Shown one piece after another: positions 44,173-53,996 of a DNA stretch of 64,000 bases. Position 1 is the first letter of the stretch. Each line of letters begins with the position of its first letter. Under the pieces are notes generated by a model. That model was not told where the DNA came from. It saw only the letters and a list, made by a program, of their open reading frames with translations, and searched no databases. The DNA comes from Actinomycetales bacterium. Lineage in GTDB: Bacteria > Actinomycetota > Actinomycetes > S36-B12 > UBA5976. The stretch lies in contig JAGWXT010000001.1 in NCBI GenBank assembly GCA_018969715.1, positions 200,877 to 264,876 of the forward strand, in the 5' to 3' direction. A program made the translations under genes and the position numbers.

Positions 44173-47100
44173 GTGTCAACGTTCGCGACTGCACTGGGAT
44201 CCCGACTGCTGGTCGCCGATGGCGCAATGGGGACGATGCTGCAGGAGGCCGATCCGAGCCTTGCGGACTTCGAGGGCCATGAAGGCTGCAATGAGGTGCT
44301 CAACGTCACCCGGCCGGACATCGTGGCCGGGATTCACGCGGCCTACCTCGCGGTCGGCGTCGATGCCATCGAGACCAACACCTTCGGGGCCAACCTGGGC
44401 AACCTGGCCGAGTACGACATCGCCGACCGGATCGCTGAACTGGCGCTGGCCGGTGCCCAGATCGCGCGGCGTGCCGCCGATGAGGTCAGCAGCCCGGAAC
44501 ATCCCCGCTACGTCCTCGGCTCAATCGGACCGGGCACCCGGCTGCCCACCCTCGGCCATGCCCCATTTGCTGACCTCCGCGACGCCTACGCCACCGCCGC
44601 CCGAGCACTGCTGGAGGGCGGATCGGACTGCCTGCTCATTGAGACCGTGCAGGACATCCTGCAGGCAAAGGCGGCGATCCTCGGCGCACAGTCGGCGCTC
44701 TCCGCCGGCGGCTTCGACACCCCGATCCTGGTGCAGATCACGGTGGAGACCACCGGGACGATGCTGCTGGGCACCGAGACCGGCGCGGCGCTCACCGCCC
44801 TGACCGCACTGGGAATCGACGGGATCGGGCTGAACTGTGCAACGGGGCCGGCGGAGATGAGCGAGCACCTGCGTCAGTTGAGCCAGCAGGCGCGCATCCC
44901 GGTGACAGTGATGCCCAATGCGGGGCTGCCGATCCTCGGGGCTGACGGCGCGAGCTACCCGCTCACTCCCGATGAGCTCGCCGCCGCCCTGTCCGCCTTC
45001 GTCGGCAACTACGCCACCGCTGTCATCGGCGGCTGCTGTGGGACCACCCCGGCGCATATGGCTGCCGTCGTCCGGGCCACCCGTCACCGCCAGCTGCCCG
45101 AGCGCAGCCCCGAGCATCCAGCCAGTGTGTCCAGCCTCTATACCTCCGTGCCACTGCGTCAGCAGGCGACCTACCTGGCCGTGGGGGAGCGCGCCAATGC
45201 CAATGGCTCCCGCGCGTTCCGGGAGGCACTGCTCACCGGCGACCTGGAGCGGTGTACCGATATCGCGCGCGAGCAGACCCGCGACGGGGCCCACGTCCTG
45301 GACCTGTGCGTGGACTACGTCGGCCGCGATGGCGTTGCCGACATGCGCGAACTGGCCAGCCGACTGGCAACGGCCTCAACCCTGCCGATCATGATCGACA
45401 GCACCGAGCCCGAGGTGATCGCGGCGGGGCTGGCCTGCCTTGGCGGACGGGCCATCGTCAACAGTGTCAACTTCGAGGATGGGGACGGCCCGGACAGCCG
45501 CTTCGTGCGGACGATGCGGCTGGTTCGGGAGCACGGTGCAGCAGTGGTGGCGCTCACCATCGACGAGACCGGTCAGGCGCGCACCTGCGAGCACAAGGTG
45601 GCGATCGCGGAGCGCCTGATCGAACGGCTCACCGTTGAGTACGGGATGTCCCCGGCAGACATCCTCGTGGACTGCCTGACCTTTCCCATCGCGACCGGGC
45701 AGGAGGAGACCCGTCGGGATGGGGTGGCAACCCTTGCCGCGATCGCCGCCCTCCGGGAGCGCCACCCACAGGTGCAGACGGTGCTGGGACTGTCGAACAT
45801 CTCCTTCGGGCTCAATCCCGCCGCCCGGCAGGTGCTGAACTCGGTCTTCCTGCACGAGGCGATCGCCATGGGCCTCACCGCCGCGATCGTCCACCCCTCG
45901 CGGATCCTGCCGATGAGTCGTATCGATGCCGAGCAGCGCCGTGCCGCCCTCGACCTGATCCACGACCGTCGCCAGTACGACGCGGCGGGTGCCCTCACCC
46001 ACGACCCGTTGGCGCACTTCCTCACCGTCTTCGCCGATGCCACCGCCCAGGGTGGCCGCGGCAGCACCGCTGCCGAACTGGCCGGCCTGCCGCTGCCCGA
46101 GCGCCTGCAGCGGCGGATCATTGATGGCGAGCGGCAGGGCCTCGGTGCGGACCTCGATGAGGCAATGACGCAGTCCCCGCCGCTGGCGATCATCAACGAC
46201 ATGCTGCTGCCGGCGATGCGCACCGTTGGCGACCTGTTCGCCGCCGGAGAGATGCAGCTGCCGTTCGTCCTGCAGAGTGCTGAGGTGATGAAGCTCGCCG
46301 TCGGTCACCTGGAGCCGCACATGGAACGCACGGGTGAGTCCGGCAAGGGCACGATCGTGCTGGCGACCGTCAAGGGCGATGTGCACGACATCGGGAAGAA
46401 CCTCGTTGACATCATCCTGACCAACAACGGCTACCACGTGGTGAACATCGGCATCAAGCAGCCCCTCACGAGCATCCTGGAGGCGGCGGAGGTTTCGGCT
46501 GCCGATGCGATCGGCATGAGTGGGCTGCTGGTGAAGAGCACCGTCATCATGCGCGAGAACCTGGAGGAGCTCAACGCCCGCGGGGTGGCCGCGCGGTTCC
46601 CCGTCCTCCTCGGCGGAGCCGCGCTCACCCGCGCCTATGTTGAGGAGGACCTCGCCGCGGTGTATCAGGGTGAGGTGCGCTACGCCAAGGATGCCTTCGA
46701 GGGCCTGGCCCTGATGGATGCGTTGATGGCGATCAAGCGCGGGGAGCCCGGTGCCGGCCTGCCCGAACTGCGGGGACGGCGCACCCGCCGCACCCCCGTG
46801 GCCGATGCTCCCGTTACTGATACCGCCCTGGCCGATGCCGGGGTGACTGATGCCGGTGGGCTCGCGGGTGCCGCCACGGCGACGCTGATCCGACGCAGTG
46901 AGACCGACACCTCGGTACCGATCCCCGCAGCACCCTTCCATGGTGCACGTGTGGTGAAGGGCATCCCGCTGGCCGACTATGCCGGGTGGCTGGATGAGCG
47001 CGCGACGTTCATGGGGCAGTGGGGGTTGAAGTCAACGCGCGGGGAGGGGCCGGACTACGACGAACTGGTCGCCCGGGAGGGTCGTCCGCGGCTGCGGTCC

Positions 47101-47724
47101 TGGTTGGACCGGGTGCTCACCGAGGGGATGCTCGAGGCGGGTGTCGTCTACGGCTACTTCCCGGCCGTTGCCGATGGCGACGACATCGTGATCCTGCACC
47201 ATGAGGGGCCGCAGGCGGGAGCCGAGCGCGTACGGTGGACCTTCCCTCGACAGGCGTCGGGCCGTCGCCTCTGCCTGGCCGACTACCTGCGCCCGGCCGA
47301 CTCCGGTGAGGTGGACGTGCTCGCCCTGCATGTGGTGACCATGGGCAACCGGATCAGCGAGGCCGCGGGCGCTCTCTTCGCTGCTGATGCGTACCGCGAG
47401 TACCTCGAACTGCATGGCCTGTCAGTGCAGCTCACCGAGGCCCTCGCCGAGTACTGGCACGCCCGGATCCGTCGGGAGTGGGGGATCGCCGGAGGTGATG
47501 CACCAACCCTGCCCGGGATCCTCAAGCAGGGCTACCAGGGTGAGCGCTTCTCCTTCGGCTATCCGGCCTGCCCCGACCTTGCCGCCCAGGTGCAGGTCAC
47601 CGAACTGCTGGATCCGGGACGGATCGGCGTGACCCTCAGTGAGGAGTACCAGCTCCATCCGGAGCAGTCGACCAGTGCGCTGATCTTCCACCACCCGCAG
47701 GCGGCCTACTTCAGCGCGCGCTGA
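44173..47724 (+). CDS. metH: Cobalamin-dependent methionine synthase
   Basis: Transfers methyl from methyltetrahydrofolate to homocysteine through cobalamin. The 1183-aa protein shows all four modules in order: homocysteine domain (LVADGAMGTMLQEAD; zinc Cys pair in IGGCCGTTP near residue 290), pterin domain (GERANANGSRAFREALL; MIDSTEPEVIAAGL), B12 domain (DVHDIGKNLVDIILTNNGY; SGLLVKSTVIM) and reactivation domain (RGEGPDYDELVAREG to the C-terminus). A repetitive Asp/Thr/Ala linker (about residues 870-905) precedes the last domain. GTG 44173 was chosen from the promoter spacing. Confidence 0.96.
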   Translation: MSTFATALGSRLLVADGAMGTMLQEADPSLADFEGHEGCNEVLNVTRPDIVAGIHAAYLAVGVDAIETNTFGANLGNLAEYDIADRIAELALAGAQIARRAADEVSSPEHPRYVLGSIGPGTRLPTLGHAPFADLRDAYATAARALLEGGSDCLLIETVQDILQAKAAILGAQSALSAGGFDTPILVQITVETTGTMLLGTETGAALTALTALGIDGIGLNCATGPAEMSEHLRQLSQQARIPVTVMPNAGLPILGADGASYPLTPDELAAALSAFVGNYATAVIGGCCGTTPAHMAAVVRATRHRQLPERSPEHPASVSSLYTSVPLRQQATYLAVGERANANGSRAFREALLTGDLERCTDIAREQTRDGAHVLDLCVDYVGRDGVADMRELASRLATASTLPIMIDSTEPEVIAAGLACLGGRAIVNSVNFEDGDGPDSRFVRTMRLVREHGAAVVALTIDETGQARTCEHKVAIAERLIERLTVEYGMSPADILVDCLTFPIATGQEETRRDGVATLAAIAALRERHPQVQTVLGLSNISFGLNPAARQVLNSVFLHEAIAMGLTAAIVHPSRILPMSRIDAEQRRAALDLIHDRRQYDAAGALTHDPLAHFLTVFADATAQGGRGSTAAELAGLPLPERLQRRIIDGERQGLGADLDEAMTQSPPLAIINDMLLPAMRTVGDLFAAGEMQLPFVLQSAEVMKLAVGHLEPHMERTGESGKGTIVLATVKGDVHDIGKNLVDIILTNNGYHVVNIGIKQPLTSILEAAEVSAADAIGMSGLLVKSTVIMRENLEELNARGVAARFPVLLGGAALTRAYVEEDLAAVYQGEVRYAKDAFEGLALMDALMAIKRGEPGAGLPELRGRRTRRTPVADAPVTDTALADAGVTDAGGLAGAATATLIRRSETDTSVPIPAAPFHGARVVKGIPLADYAGWLDERATFMGQWGLKSTRGEGPDYDELVAREGRPRLRSWLDRVLTEGMLEAGVVYGYFPAVADGDDIVILHHEGPQAGAERVRWTFPRQASGRRLCLADYLRPADSGEVDVLALHVVTMGNRISEAAGALFAADAYREYLELHGLSVQLTEALAEYWHARIRREWGIAGGDAPTLPGILKQGYQGERFSFGYPACPDLAAQVQVTELLDPGRIGVTLSEEYQLHPEQSTSALIFHHPQAAYFSAR

Positions 47725-49211
47725 TCCCCCGAGGACGCCACTGCGCGCTGATCCCCGGCAGCGATGATCGCTGCGGTCACCATCGTCGCCCCCCCGAGCA
47801 GCACCAGCAGCAGTGGGGTGCCCACCGGCGGTGCCCACTGCAGCATGCCCTCGGGCACCTGCCACCCAACGCCGCTGAGGTAGTAGCCGGTGCGCCACGT
47901 GCGCTCCTCACCGCCGATCGCCAGCAGCACCCCGCCACCGTCAGCGCCGAACAGGTGGTGCCGCAGCACGTACCACTGCGCCATCGTCGCGGCGAAGCCG
48001 ACCCCGCCGACCACCACCCACCGTTGTGCCCGGCCCAGTGGCACCGGGTGGCGTGTCTCGGGCAGCAGGACCAGCACCAGCAGCGTGGTCAGCAGCGGCA
48101 GCAGGTAGCGGGGCTGCACTCCCTCCCCGGGGACCTGGCCGGCCCGCCACAGCAGCAGGATCGGCAGCCCGATCATCAGCGCGGCGAGGATCGCGATCGC
48201 GATGGCCCGGCCCCGCTGGAGAGGCCGCAGCCCGAAGAAGAGCAGGCCTGCGCAGACTGCGAGCATCGTCACCGACACGATCGCCGGCATGGGGATGTCG
48301 AACCAGCCGAGCCCGCTGGCACCCAGGGCACCGCTGTACAGGCCCAGCACATTCGAGGTGATGTCCAGCAGCAGGCCGCTCGTCCGCGGCCGCCCGGTGT
48401 CCCCGAAACCCGTTCCCAGCACGGCGGTCTGGGTTGACCGCAGGGCCAGCCAGATCGCCATGACGGACAGGGCGCCGGTGACGGTGAGCAGGCCAATCCG
48501 CTGCCCGCGGCTCGGGGTCGCGCCGGGGGTGAGCAGTCGCCACCCGACCAGCAGCACGGTCACCGCGACGACATAGGCGCCCGCATCCGCACGCGACCAC
48601 ACTGAGAACAGCCCAGCAACCGCAGTGGCGGCCAGCCCCCACCACCATCGGCTTGGCGCCCGCGGGCTGAACAGCACCCCCCACAGGCCGGCCGCGTAGA
48701 GCGGTACGGCGACCACCGACCAGAGGCTAGCGTTATTGGTACCGAACAGGAACAGTCCCAGCGGCACACTGCCCACCGTCAGCGCCAGCATGAGCGCTCG
48801 GTGCCCACGCCGTGGCAGGGTCAGCAGGACCCAGGCCAGGAGGCCCGTCAGCAGCGCCCAGTTCACCAGCCGCATCCGCAGGGCGGAGTCGTACCGGTCG
48901 GTGCCGGCCACGAGGCCGCCCACGGCGTGGAACCCGCCGGGGTACTCCCCGAGGTAGAGCGCCGCCCGGAACTGCTCCCCGGTGTAGAAGGTCACCGTCG
49001 CCCGGGCACCCTCCCCCTCGGGCGTGCGAGGGCTGAGGCCGTCGCAGGTGCCCGGTCGCTCCCCGAGGGCGCAGGCAGCGGTCTGAATGTGGACGGGGTC
49101 ATCGGGGCCGGCCTCGATCGGCGTACTGAGCACCCAGGTCAGGGAGGCGATGCCGAAGGCGAGGATGAAGCCGACCGAGCGGTGAGTGCGCGGCCACCGA
49201 AAGACATCCAC
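47706..49211 (-). CDS. DUF2142-like polytopic membrane protein
   Basis: The 501-aa protein has about eleven transmembrane segments. A first luminal loop begins STPIEAGPDDPVHI and contains YLGEYPGGFHAVGGL, resembling DUF2142/GT-C-like membrane proteins with an acidic motif after the first helix. Another loop has AGQVPGEGVQPRYLLPLL. It may act on lipid-linked sugars, but no glycosyltransferase genes adjoin. GTG 49211 has TAGTCT 6 nt upstream. It overlaps the metH end by 19 bp and interrupts the usual metH-recB-like order. Confidence 0.7.
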   Translation of the reverse strand: MDVFRWPRTHRSVGFILAFGIASLTWVLSTPIEAGPDDPVHIQTAACALGERPGTCDGLSPRTPEGEGARATVTFYTGEQFRAALYLGEYPGGFHAVGGLVAGTDRYDSALRMRLVNWALLTGLLAWVLLTLPRRGHRALMLALTVGSVPLGLFLFGTNNASLWSVVAVPLYAAGLWGVLFSPRAPSRWWWGLAATAVAGLFSVWSRADAGAYVVAVTVLLVGWRLLTPGATPSRGQRIGLLTVTGALSVMAIWLALRSTQTAVLGTGFGDTGRPRTSGLLLDITSNVLGLYSGALGASGLGWFDIPMPAIVSVTMLAVCAGLLFFGLRPLQRGRAIAIAILAALMIGLPILLLWRAGQVPGEGVQPRYLLPLLTTLLVLVLLPETRHPVPLGRAQRWVVVGGVGFAATMAQWYVLRHHLFGADGGGVLLAIGGEERTWRTGYYLSGVGWQVPEGMLQWAPPVGTPLLLVLLGGATMVTAAIIAAGDQRAVASSGDQRALK

Positions 49212-49217
49212 CCAAGG

Positions 49218-49223
49218 AGACTA
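49218..49223 (-). promoter_or_regulatory. -10 box for the DUF2142-like gene (leaderless layout)
   Basis: On the minus strand TAGTCT is followed by 6 nt (CCTTGG) and GTG 49211. Confidence 0.5.
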
Positions 49224-49266
49224 GACCTACGGCGACGCGCAGACTAAGCCGCCGACTGGCCGAGGC

Positions 49267-50181
49267 CTACCCGAGAAGCTCGCCCGTGCCCGTCACAGGG
49301 TCGACCAGCGGGATCGCGGGCGCCCCCCATTCGGGGCAGGCGGCCCGGTACGCGCACCACTGGCACAGGCGCGACCGGGTTGCTGGCCACTGCCCGGCCT
49401 CGGCGGCACCGCGGATCGCCTGCCACACGCTGTCCAGGCGCTGCTCGACGATGGCGAGCCGGGCAGCAGTGGGCCGGTCGTCGAGGACCATCGGATCGCC
49501 GAGGTAGAGCAGGCGCACCAGGTCGGGGATGCGCCCGCTGAGCCGCCAGAGGATCAGCGCATAGGTGTGCATCTGCAGCAGGGCCGTCGACTCGAACCCG
49601 CTGCCCGGTGGGCGTCCGGTCTTGTAGTCCACCACGCGGGTCCGGCCGTCGGCGGCCACCTCGATGCGGTCGATCTGGCCGCGCAGGACCAGTCCGGAGT
49701 CGAGGGTGACACTCACCGACTCCTCTCGACGCTGGGGCTGCAGCCGAGTCGGATCCTCAAGGGTGAAGTAGGAGTCCAGCAGGGCGGCAGCCTGGGCGAG
49801 CAGGTGGTCGACGCCCGCCCGCACGGCATCGACATCCGCCTGGGCGCGGGCGACCGCTGCGGTGAGCTGTTCGGCATCCGGGACGGCATCGGCGCGGGCA
49901 TCGGGGAAGTCGGCCGTCGGCAGCACGGCGAAGACAACGGTCGGGTCGGCGGCGGTGACATCGGCCCAGGCCTGATCGAGGAGGGCGGGTGCCGCCTGCC
50001 CGGTTCGCTCCGCGGGCGGCAGCTCGAACAGCAGGTCCAGGGCTCGATGGACGACCGTCCCCCGGACCGCCTCGACACCCGGCCGAGCGGGGATCCGGTC
50101 GACGGCCCGGTACCGGTAGAGCAGCCGGCACTGGCCGAAGTCACGGGCACGTGAGATCGACAGCGTTGCGGGGACGGCCAC
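49267..50181 (-). CDS. RecB-family PD-(D/E)XK exonuclease
   Basis: Cas4/RecB-like nuclease of 304 aa. Visible: ISRARDFGQCRLLYRYRAVDR, VRGTVVHRALDLLFE (active-site His), GLVLRGQIDRIEVA (Asp), TRVVDYKTGRPP (D-x-K), and a C-terminal Cys motif CQWCAYRAACPEWG together with an upstream Cys that could bind an Fe-S cluster. It matches M. tuberculosis Rv2119 in position. Its biological role is unknown; no CRISPR genes are present. GTG 50181 has TAGGGT 7 nt upstream. Confidence 0.88.
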   Translation of the reverse strand: MAVPATLSISRARDFGQCRLLYRYRAVDRIPARPGVEAVRGTVVHRALDLLFELPPAERTGQAAPALLDQAWADVTAADPTVVFAVLPTADFPDARADAVPDAEQLTAAVARAQADVDAVRAGVDHLLAQAAALLDSYFTLEDPTRLQPQRREESVSVTLDSGLVLRGQIDRIEVAADGRTRVVDYKTGRPPGSGFESTALLQMHTYALILWRLSGRIPDLVRLLYLGDPMVLDDRPTAARLAIVEQRLDSVWQAIRGAAEAGQWPATRSRLCQWCAYRAACPEWGAPAIPLVDPVTGTGELLG

Positions 50182-50218
50182 GGGCGCGACCCTAGTGAGG
50201 ACGTGCGACAGTGGTGCG
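50182..50218. promoter_or_regulatory. Divergent promoters for the RecB-like and M50 genes
   Basis: Only 37 bp separate the starts. The minus-strand TAGGGT (50194-50189) is 7 nt from GTG 50181, and the plus-strand GACAGT (50207-50212) is 6 nt from GTG 50219. Confidence 0.45.
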
Positions 50219-51262
50219 GTGACCGCCGCGCGCGTTGACCGGGAGCCCGGGTTCACCCTGCTCGGCATCCGCATCATCGCCACCCCCGGCTCCCTCATCG
50301 GGGTGGGCATCCTCGGGTGGCTGTTCAGCACCGATGCCCCCGGGACCGCGGCGGAGCGCTGGCTGCTGGCCGCCGGCATCGCCCTGCTGCTGTACCTCAG
50401 CGTCCTCGCACATGAATTCGGTCATGCCCTGACGGCACGCCGGATGGGATATCCCGTCCACAGCATCGCCCTGCACATCCTCGGCGGGTGGACGCGCTTC
50501 ACCCCGACGCGGCGCAGCCCAGTGGGGGAGGGCGTCATCGCCGCGGCTGGTCCGGCCGTGACCGCCCTGTTCGCCGCGGGCGCCGGCACCGCCGTGTGGC
50601 TACTGCGCCAGGGCCCCGGCGCCGAGCCATGGGCGATCTTCCTCGCCACGCAGATGCTCGAGATCCTCATCCTCCTCACGGTCTACAACCTCCTGCCCGG
50701 GCTGCCGCTGGACGGGGGGGTGATCCTGCGCAGCATCGTCTGGGCGGCCAGCGGTCGGGAACGCCTCGGGCAGCGTGTTGCCGCGGGCGCCGGAATCACC
50801 CTCGCTGCCGGCCTGCTGTCCCTGCCGCTGGTGCTCTGGTGGCGCACCGGCCAGCCCGGATCCTTCTGGTTCATCGCCGTGGTCACCTTCGGGGCACTGT
50901 GGCTGTTCACCGGCGCCCGCCAGGCGTGGCGGGAGGTGCCGGGAGGCACCACCGCGGCGCGGGTGCTCCCGGCGATCAGTGTGCGCACCGGGACCCCGCT
51001 GTCCGTCGCGCTGGCCCAGCGGGCGGCCGATCCCCGCGGGGGTTCCCCCGCCCTGCTGGTGATCGACTCCCGGGGTGAGGTGATCGGACTGGCCGATCCA
51101 ATGGCGATGATGGCGGTACCGCTGCTGCGCCGGCCGTGGGTGCCCATTGATGCGCTGCTGCGGCGGGATCTCGGGCTGCCGCAGCTGAGCGAGGCGGAGC
51201 GGGCAGCACTGATCGTGCGCGATGAGACGGGGGCCGTCACCGGTCTGCGTCAGCACCGGTGA
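50219..51262 (+). CDS. M50-family site-2 protease
   Basis: Intramembrane zinc metalloprotease of 347 aa. Zinc motif VLAHEFGHALTARRMGYPV lies in a transmembrane helix, and the second motif NLLPGLPLDGG supplies the Asp ligand. About six membrane segments are followed by a soluble tail (after about residue 245) resembling degenerate CBS domains (ISVRTGTPLSVALAQRA; LLVIDSRGEVIGLADP). The substrate is unknown. GTG 50219 is preferred over GTG 50195 from promoter spacing. It overlaps trmI by 4 bp. Confidence 0.92.
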   Translation: MTAARVDREPGFTLLGIRIIATPGSLIGVGILGWLFSTDAPGTAAERWLLAAGIALLLYLSVLAHEFGHALTARRMGYPVHSIALHILGGWTRFTPTRRSPVGEGVIAAAGPAVTALFAAGAGTAVWLLRQGPGAEPWAIFLATQMLEILILLTVYNLLPGLPLDGGVILRSIVWAASGRERLGQRVAAGAGITLAAGLLSLPLVLWWRTGQPGSFWFIAVVTFGALWLFTGARQAWREVPGGTTAARVLPAISVRTGTPLSVALAQRAADPRGGSPALLVIDSRGEVIGLADPMAMMAVPLLRRPWVPIDALLRRDLGLPQLSEAERAALIVRDETGAVTGLRQHR

Positions 51263-52284
51263 CACCCCCCGGTCCGTTCCTGCTCACCGATGAGCGGGGG
51301 CGCAGTCATCTCGTCGCACCCACGGTGGATGGCACCCTGCACACGCGTCACGGCTGGATCAGCCACACCGATATCGCGGCCGCCGGCGATGGCGGCGTTG
51401 TCCACTCCTCCCTCGGAATGGCCTACCTGGTCACGACGCCGACCATGGCAGAGCAGATCGTGCGGATGCCGCGCGGTGCGGCCGTCATCTACCCCAAGGA
51501 CATCGCCGTCATGCTGATGACCGCCGACATCACCAACGGCAACACGGTGGTGGAGGCGGGCGCGGGCAGCGGGGCACTCACCGCAGCCCTGCTGCGCGCC
51601 GTGGGTCCGTCGGGTCGCGTGCTCAGCGCCGAGCTGCGTCCGGAGTTCGCCGCCGTCGCTCGGCGCAATGTCGCGCGGCTATGCGGCGGGGTGCCGGCCA
51701 ACTGGGTGCTGACCGAGGGTGACCTGCGCGAGGTGGCAGCCGGCCTGGCGCCCACGGGCAGCGTGGACGCCGTGGCCCTGGACATGCTGGCCCCCTGGGA
51801 GTGCCTGCCGGCAGCAGCGGATCTGCTGCGTGCGGGTGGTCATCTAGTGGTCTACCTCGCCACCACCACACAGGTCTCACGGCTGGCCGAGACCCTGCGC
51901 CTGACGGGGCACTTCACGGAGCCCCGGGTGAGCGAGACGCTGGAGCGGGGATGGCATGTGGTGGGCCTGGCCGTTCGACCAGAGCACCGGATGGTCGGTC
52001 ACACCGGCTTCATCCTCCACTGCCGCCGCCTCGCCCCCGGGGTTGTGCCGCCGCCTCGACGCGCCCGACCGGCCAAGGGCGCCTATGGTCCTGACTATCA
52101 GGGGCCGCGGGCTCTCGGGGATCCGGCCACGCAGACCGGGGAGGCCGGGGGTGCCGACCCGCGTGGGAGCGCCGGGCCACTCGGGGACGCTGGGCCACCC
52201 GGGGACGCCAACCCCCTCGGGGACGCCAACCCCCTCGGGGACGCCAACCCCCTCGGGGCCCCCTATTCGGAGGAGAGATCATGA
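51259..52284 (+). CDS. trmI: tRNA (adenine-58-N1) methyltransferase TrmI
   Basis: SAM-dependent enzyme making m1A58 in the tRNA T-loop. The N-terminal part contains [21 protein letters not shown] and [18 protein letters not shown] motif I is [20 protein letters not shown], followed by [13 protein letters not shown]. The catalytic core ends near residue 265. A C-terminal tail adds about 70 residues, with five hexapeptide repeats (last three GDANPL) absent from the typical enzyme of about 280 aa. It is coupled to arc by ATGA, as trmI precedes mpa in mycobacteria. Confidence 0.93.
   Translation: MTPPGPFLLTDERGRSHLVAPTVDGTLHTRHGWISHTDIAAAGDGGVVHSSLGMAYLVTTPTMAEQIVRMPRGAAVIYPKDIAVMLMTADITNGNTVVEAGAGSGALTAALLRAVGPSGRVLSAELRPEFAAVARRNVARLCGGVPANWVLTEGDLREVAAGLAPTGSVDAVALDMLAPWECLPAAADLLRAGGHLVVYLATTTQVSRLAETLRLTGHFTEPRVSETLERGWHVVGLAVRPEHRMVGHTGFILHCRRLAPGVVPPPRRARPAKGAYGPDYQGPRALGDPATQTGEAGGADPRGSAGPLGDAGPPGDANPLGDANPLGDANPLGAPYSEERS
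52165..52254 (+). repeat. 18-bp tandem repeat coding the TrmI tail
   Basis: Three identical 18-bp units (GGGGACGCCAACCCCCTC at 52201, 52219, 52237) are preceded by two diverged units at 52165 and 52183. They encode [12 protein letters not shown] and three GDANPL, in frame, and end 26 bp before the arc start. Confidence 0.95.
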
Positions 52285-53945
52285 CCCCAGAGCGGCCCGC
52301 CGGCGGACCGTCCGAGCAGCGCGTGGCCGCGCTCGCCACCCAGGTCGCCTCGCTCACGCGCAGCAATGAGCGGCTCGCGGCGACCCTTCGCGATGCGCGC
52401 GAGCAGCTGGTCACCCTGAAGGAGCAGGTGTCCGCACTCTCCGAGCCGCCGGCCACCTTCGGGGTGGTCATCGGGCAGGTGACGGATGAGGACGGGGGTG
52501 TGCTCGTCGATGTGAACCTTGCCGGCCGCAAGGTCCGGGTGCGGGTGAGCCCAACGGTCAGTGTCGCCGAGCTCGTTGCCGGTCGCGAGGTGCTCGTCAA
52601 CGAGGCGCTGGCGATCATCGCCACCGCCGGATTCGAGCGGACCGGAGAGGTGGTCACCGTGAAGGAGGTGCTCGCCGATGGGGTGCGCGCCCTCACCGTG
52701 GGCCGGGCCGACGATGAGCGCGTGGTGCAGATCGCCGGCTGCCTGAGCGATGAGCGGGTGCGTGCCGGTGACTCCCTGCTCATCGACCCGCGCACCGGAC
52801 AGGCCCTGGAGCGGATCCCGAAGTCCGAGGTTGAGCAGCTGATCCTCGAGGAGGTGCCGAATGTCTCCTATCGGGACATCGGGGGCCTGGCCTCGCAGAT
52901 CGAGCAGATCCGGGACGCCGTGGAACTGCCCTTCCTGCACGGCGACCTCTTCGCCGAGCACCAGCTGCGGCCCCCGAAGGGGATCCTGCTCTACGGCCCA
53001 CCCGGCTGCGGGAAGACCCTCATCGCCAAGGCCGTGGCGACGTCACTGGCGGAGCGGGTCAGTGAGCGAACTGGTCGCACCGAGGCGCGCTCCTTCTTCC
53101 TCAACATCAAGGGCCCTGAGCTGCTCAACAAGTACGTGGGGGAGACCGAGCGGCAGATCCGGCTGATCTTCCAGCGGGCCCGTGAGAAGGCGCGTGAGGG
53201 CATGCCGGTGATCGTGTTCTTCGATGAGATGGACTCGCTGTTCCGAACCCGGGGCAGCGGCGTGTCCAGCGATGTGGAGACCACGATCGTCCCCCAGTTG
53301 CTCAGCGAGATCGATGGCGTGGAGGCGCTGGCGAACGTCATCGTCATCGGCGCCTCCAACCGCGAGGACATGATCGACCCGGCGATCCTGCGGCCGGGTC
53401 GACTGGACGTGAAGATCAAGATCGAGCGGCCGGACGCCGAGGCGGCCGTCGACATCCTCAGCACCTACCTCACCGCCGACCTGCCCCTGCACGCACAGGA
53501 TCTCGCCGCCCACGGCGGCTCGGCTGCCGCCACCGTCGCGGCGATGGTGCAGCAGGCGGTGGAGCGGATCTATGCGCGGTCCGAGGAGAACGAGTTCCTT
53601 GAGGTGACCTATGCCAACGGCGACAAGGAGACCCTCTTCTACCGTGACTTCACCAGCGGCGCGATGCTGGAGAACATCGTCTCGCGCGCGAAGAAGTACG
53701 CCATCAAGGACTTCCTCGCCGTCGGCAGCAGGGGGATCCGGCTGTCGCACCTGCTGGCGGCGTGTGTCGCGGAGTTCCGGGAGAACGAGGATCTGCCCAA
53801 CACCACCAATCCTGATGACTGGGCGCGCATCAGCGGGAAGAAGGGTGAGCGGATCGTGTTCATCCGCACCCTCATCCAGAGCAAGCAGGGCGCCCAGGCC
53901 GGACGCTCCATCGAGACCGTCGCCCACACCGGCCAGTACCTGTGA
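52281..53945 (+). CDS. arc: Proteasome-activating AAA+ ATPase ARC/Mpa
   Basis: Ring ATPase that binds Pup, unfolds pupylated proteins and feeds the 20S proteasome. The 554-aa protein has an N-terminal coiled coil (about residues 12-52) that docks Pup, an OB-fold interdomain, and an AAA domain: Walker [14 protein letters not shown], Walker [17 protein letters not shown], and [15 protein letters not shown]. The C-terminal GQYL is the docking tail for the proteasome alpha ring. ATG 52281 overlaps the trmI stop. Confidence 0.97.
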   Translation: MTPERPAGGPSEQRVAALATQVASLTRSNERLAATLRDAREQLVTLKEQVSALSEPPATFGVVIGQVTDEDGGVLVDVNLAGRKVRVRVSPTVSVAELVAGREVLVNEALAIIATAGFERTGEVVTVKEVLADGVRALTVGRADDERVVQIAGCLSDERVRAGDSLLIDPRTGQALERIPKSEVEQLILEEVPNVSYRDIGGLASQIEQIRDAVELPFLHGDLFAEHQLRPPKGILLYGPPGCGKTLIAKAVATSLAERVSERTGRTEARSFFLNIKGPELLNKYVGETERQIRLIFQRAREKAREGMPVIVFFDEMDSLFRTRGSGVSSDVETTIVPQLLSEIDGVEALANVIVIGASNREDMIDPAILRPGRLDVKIKIERPDAEAAVDILSTYLTADLPLHAQDLAAHGGSAAATVAAMVQQAVERIYARSEENEFLEVTYANGDKETLFYRDFTSGAMLENIVSRAKKYAIKDFLAVGSRGIRLSHLLAACVAEFRENEDLPNTTNPDDWARISGKKGERIVFIRTLIQSKQGAQAGRSIETVAHTGQYL

Positions 53946-53996
53946 GCGGCACCAAACGGTGACCCGTGGGCTGGGGGGTCCGTGAGAATGGTGCCC

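Noticed and set aside
45376-46941. Minus-strand open frame (521 aa) over metH
   Set aside because: Low-complexity shadow of the metH coding sequence.
49267-50181. Cas4 nuclease of a CRISPR system
   Set aside because: The protein is RecB/Cas4-like, but it sits in the conserved metH-trmI-proteasome neighbourhood and no other cas gene or array exists here.
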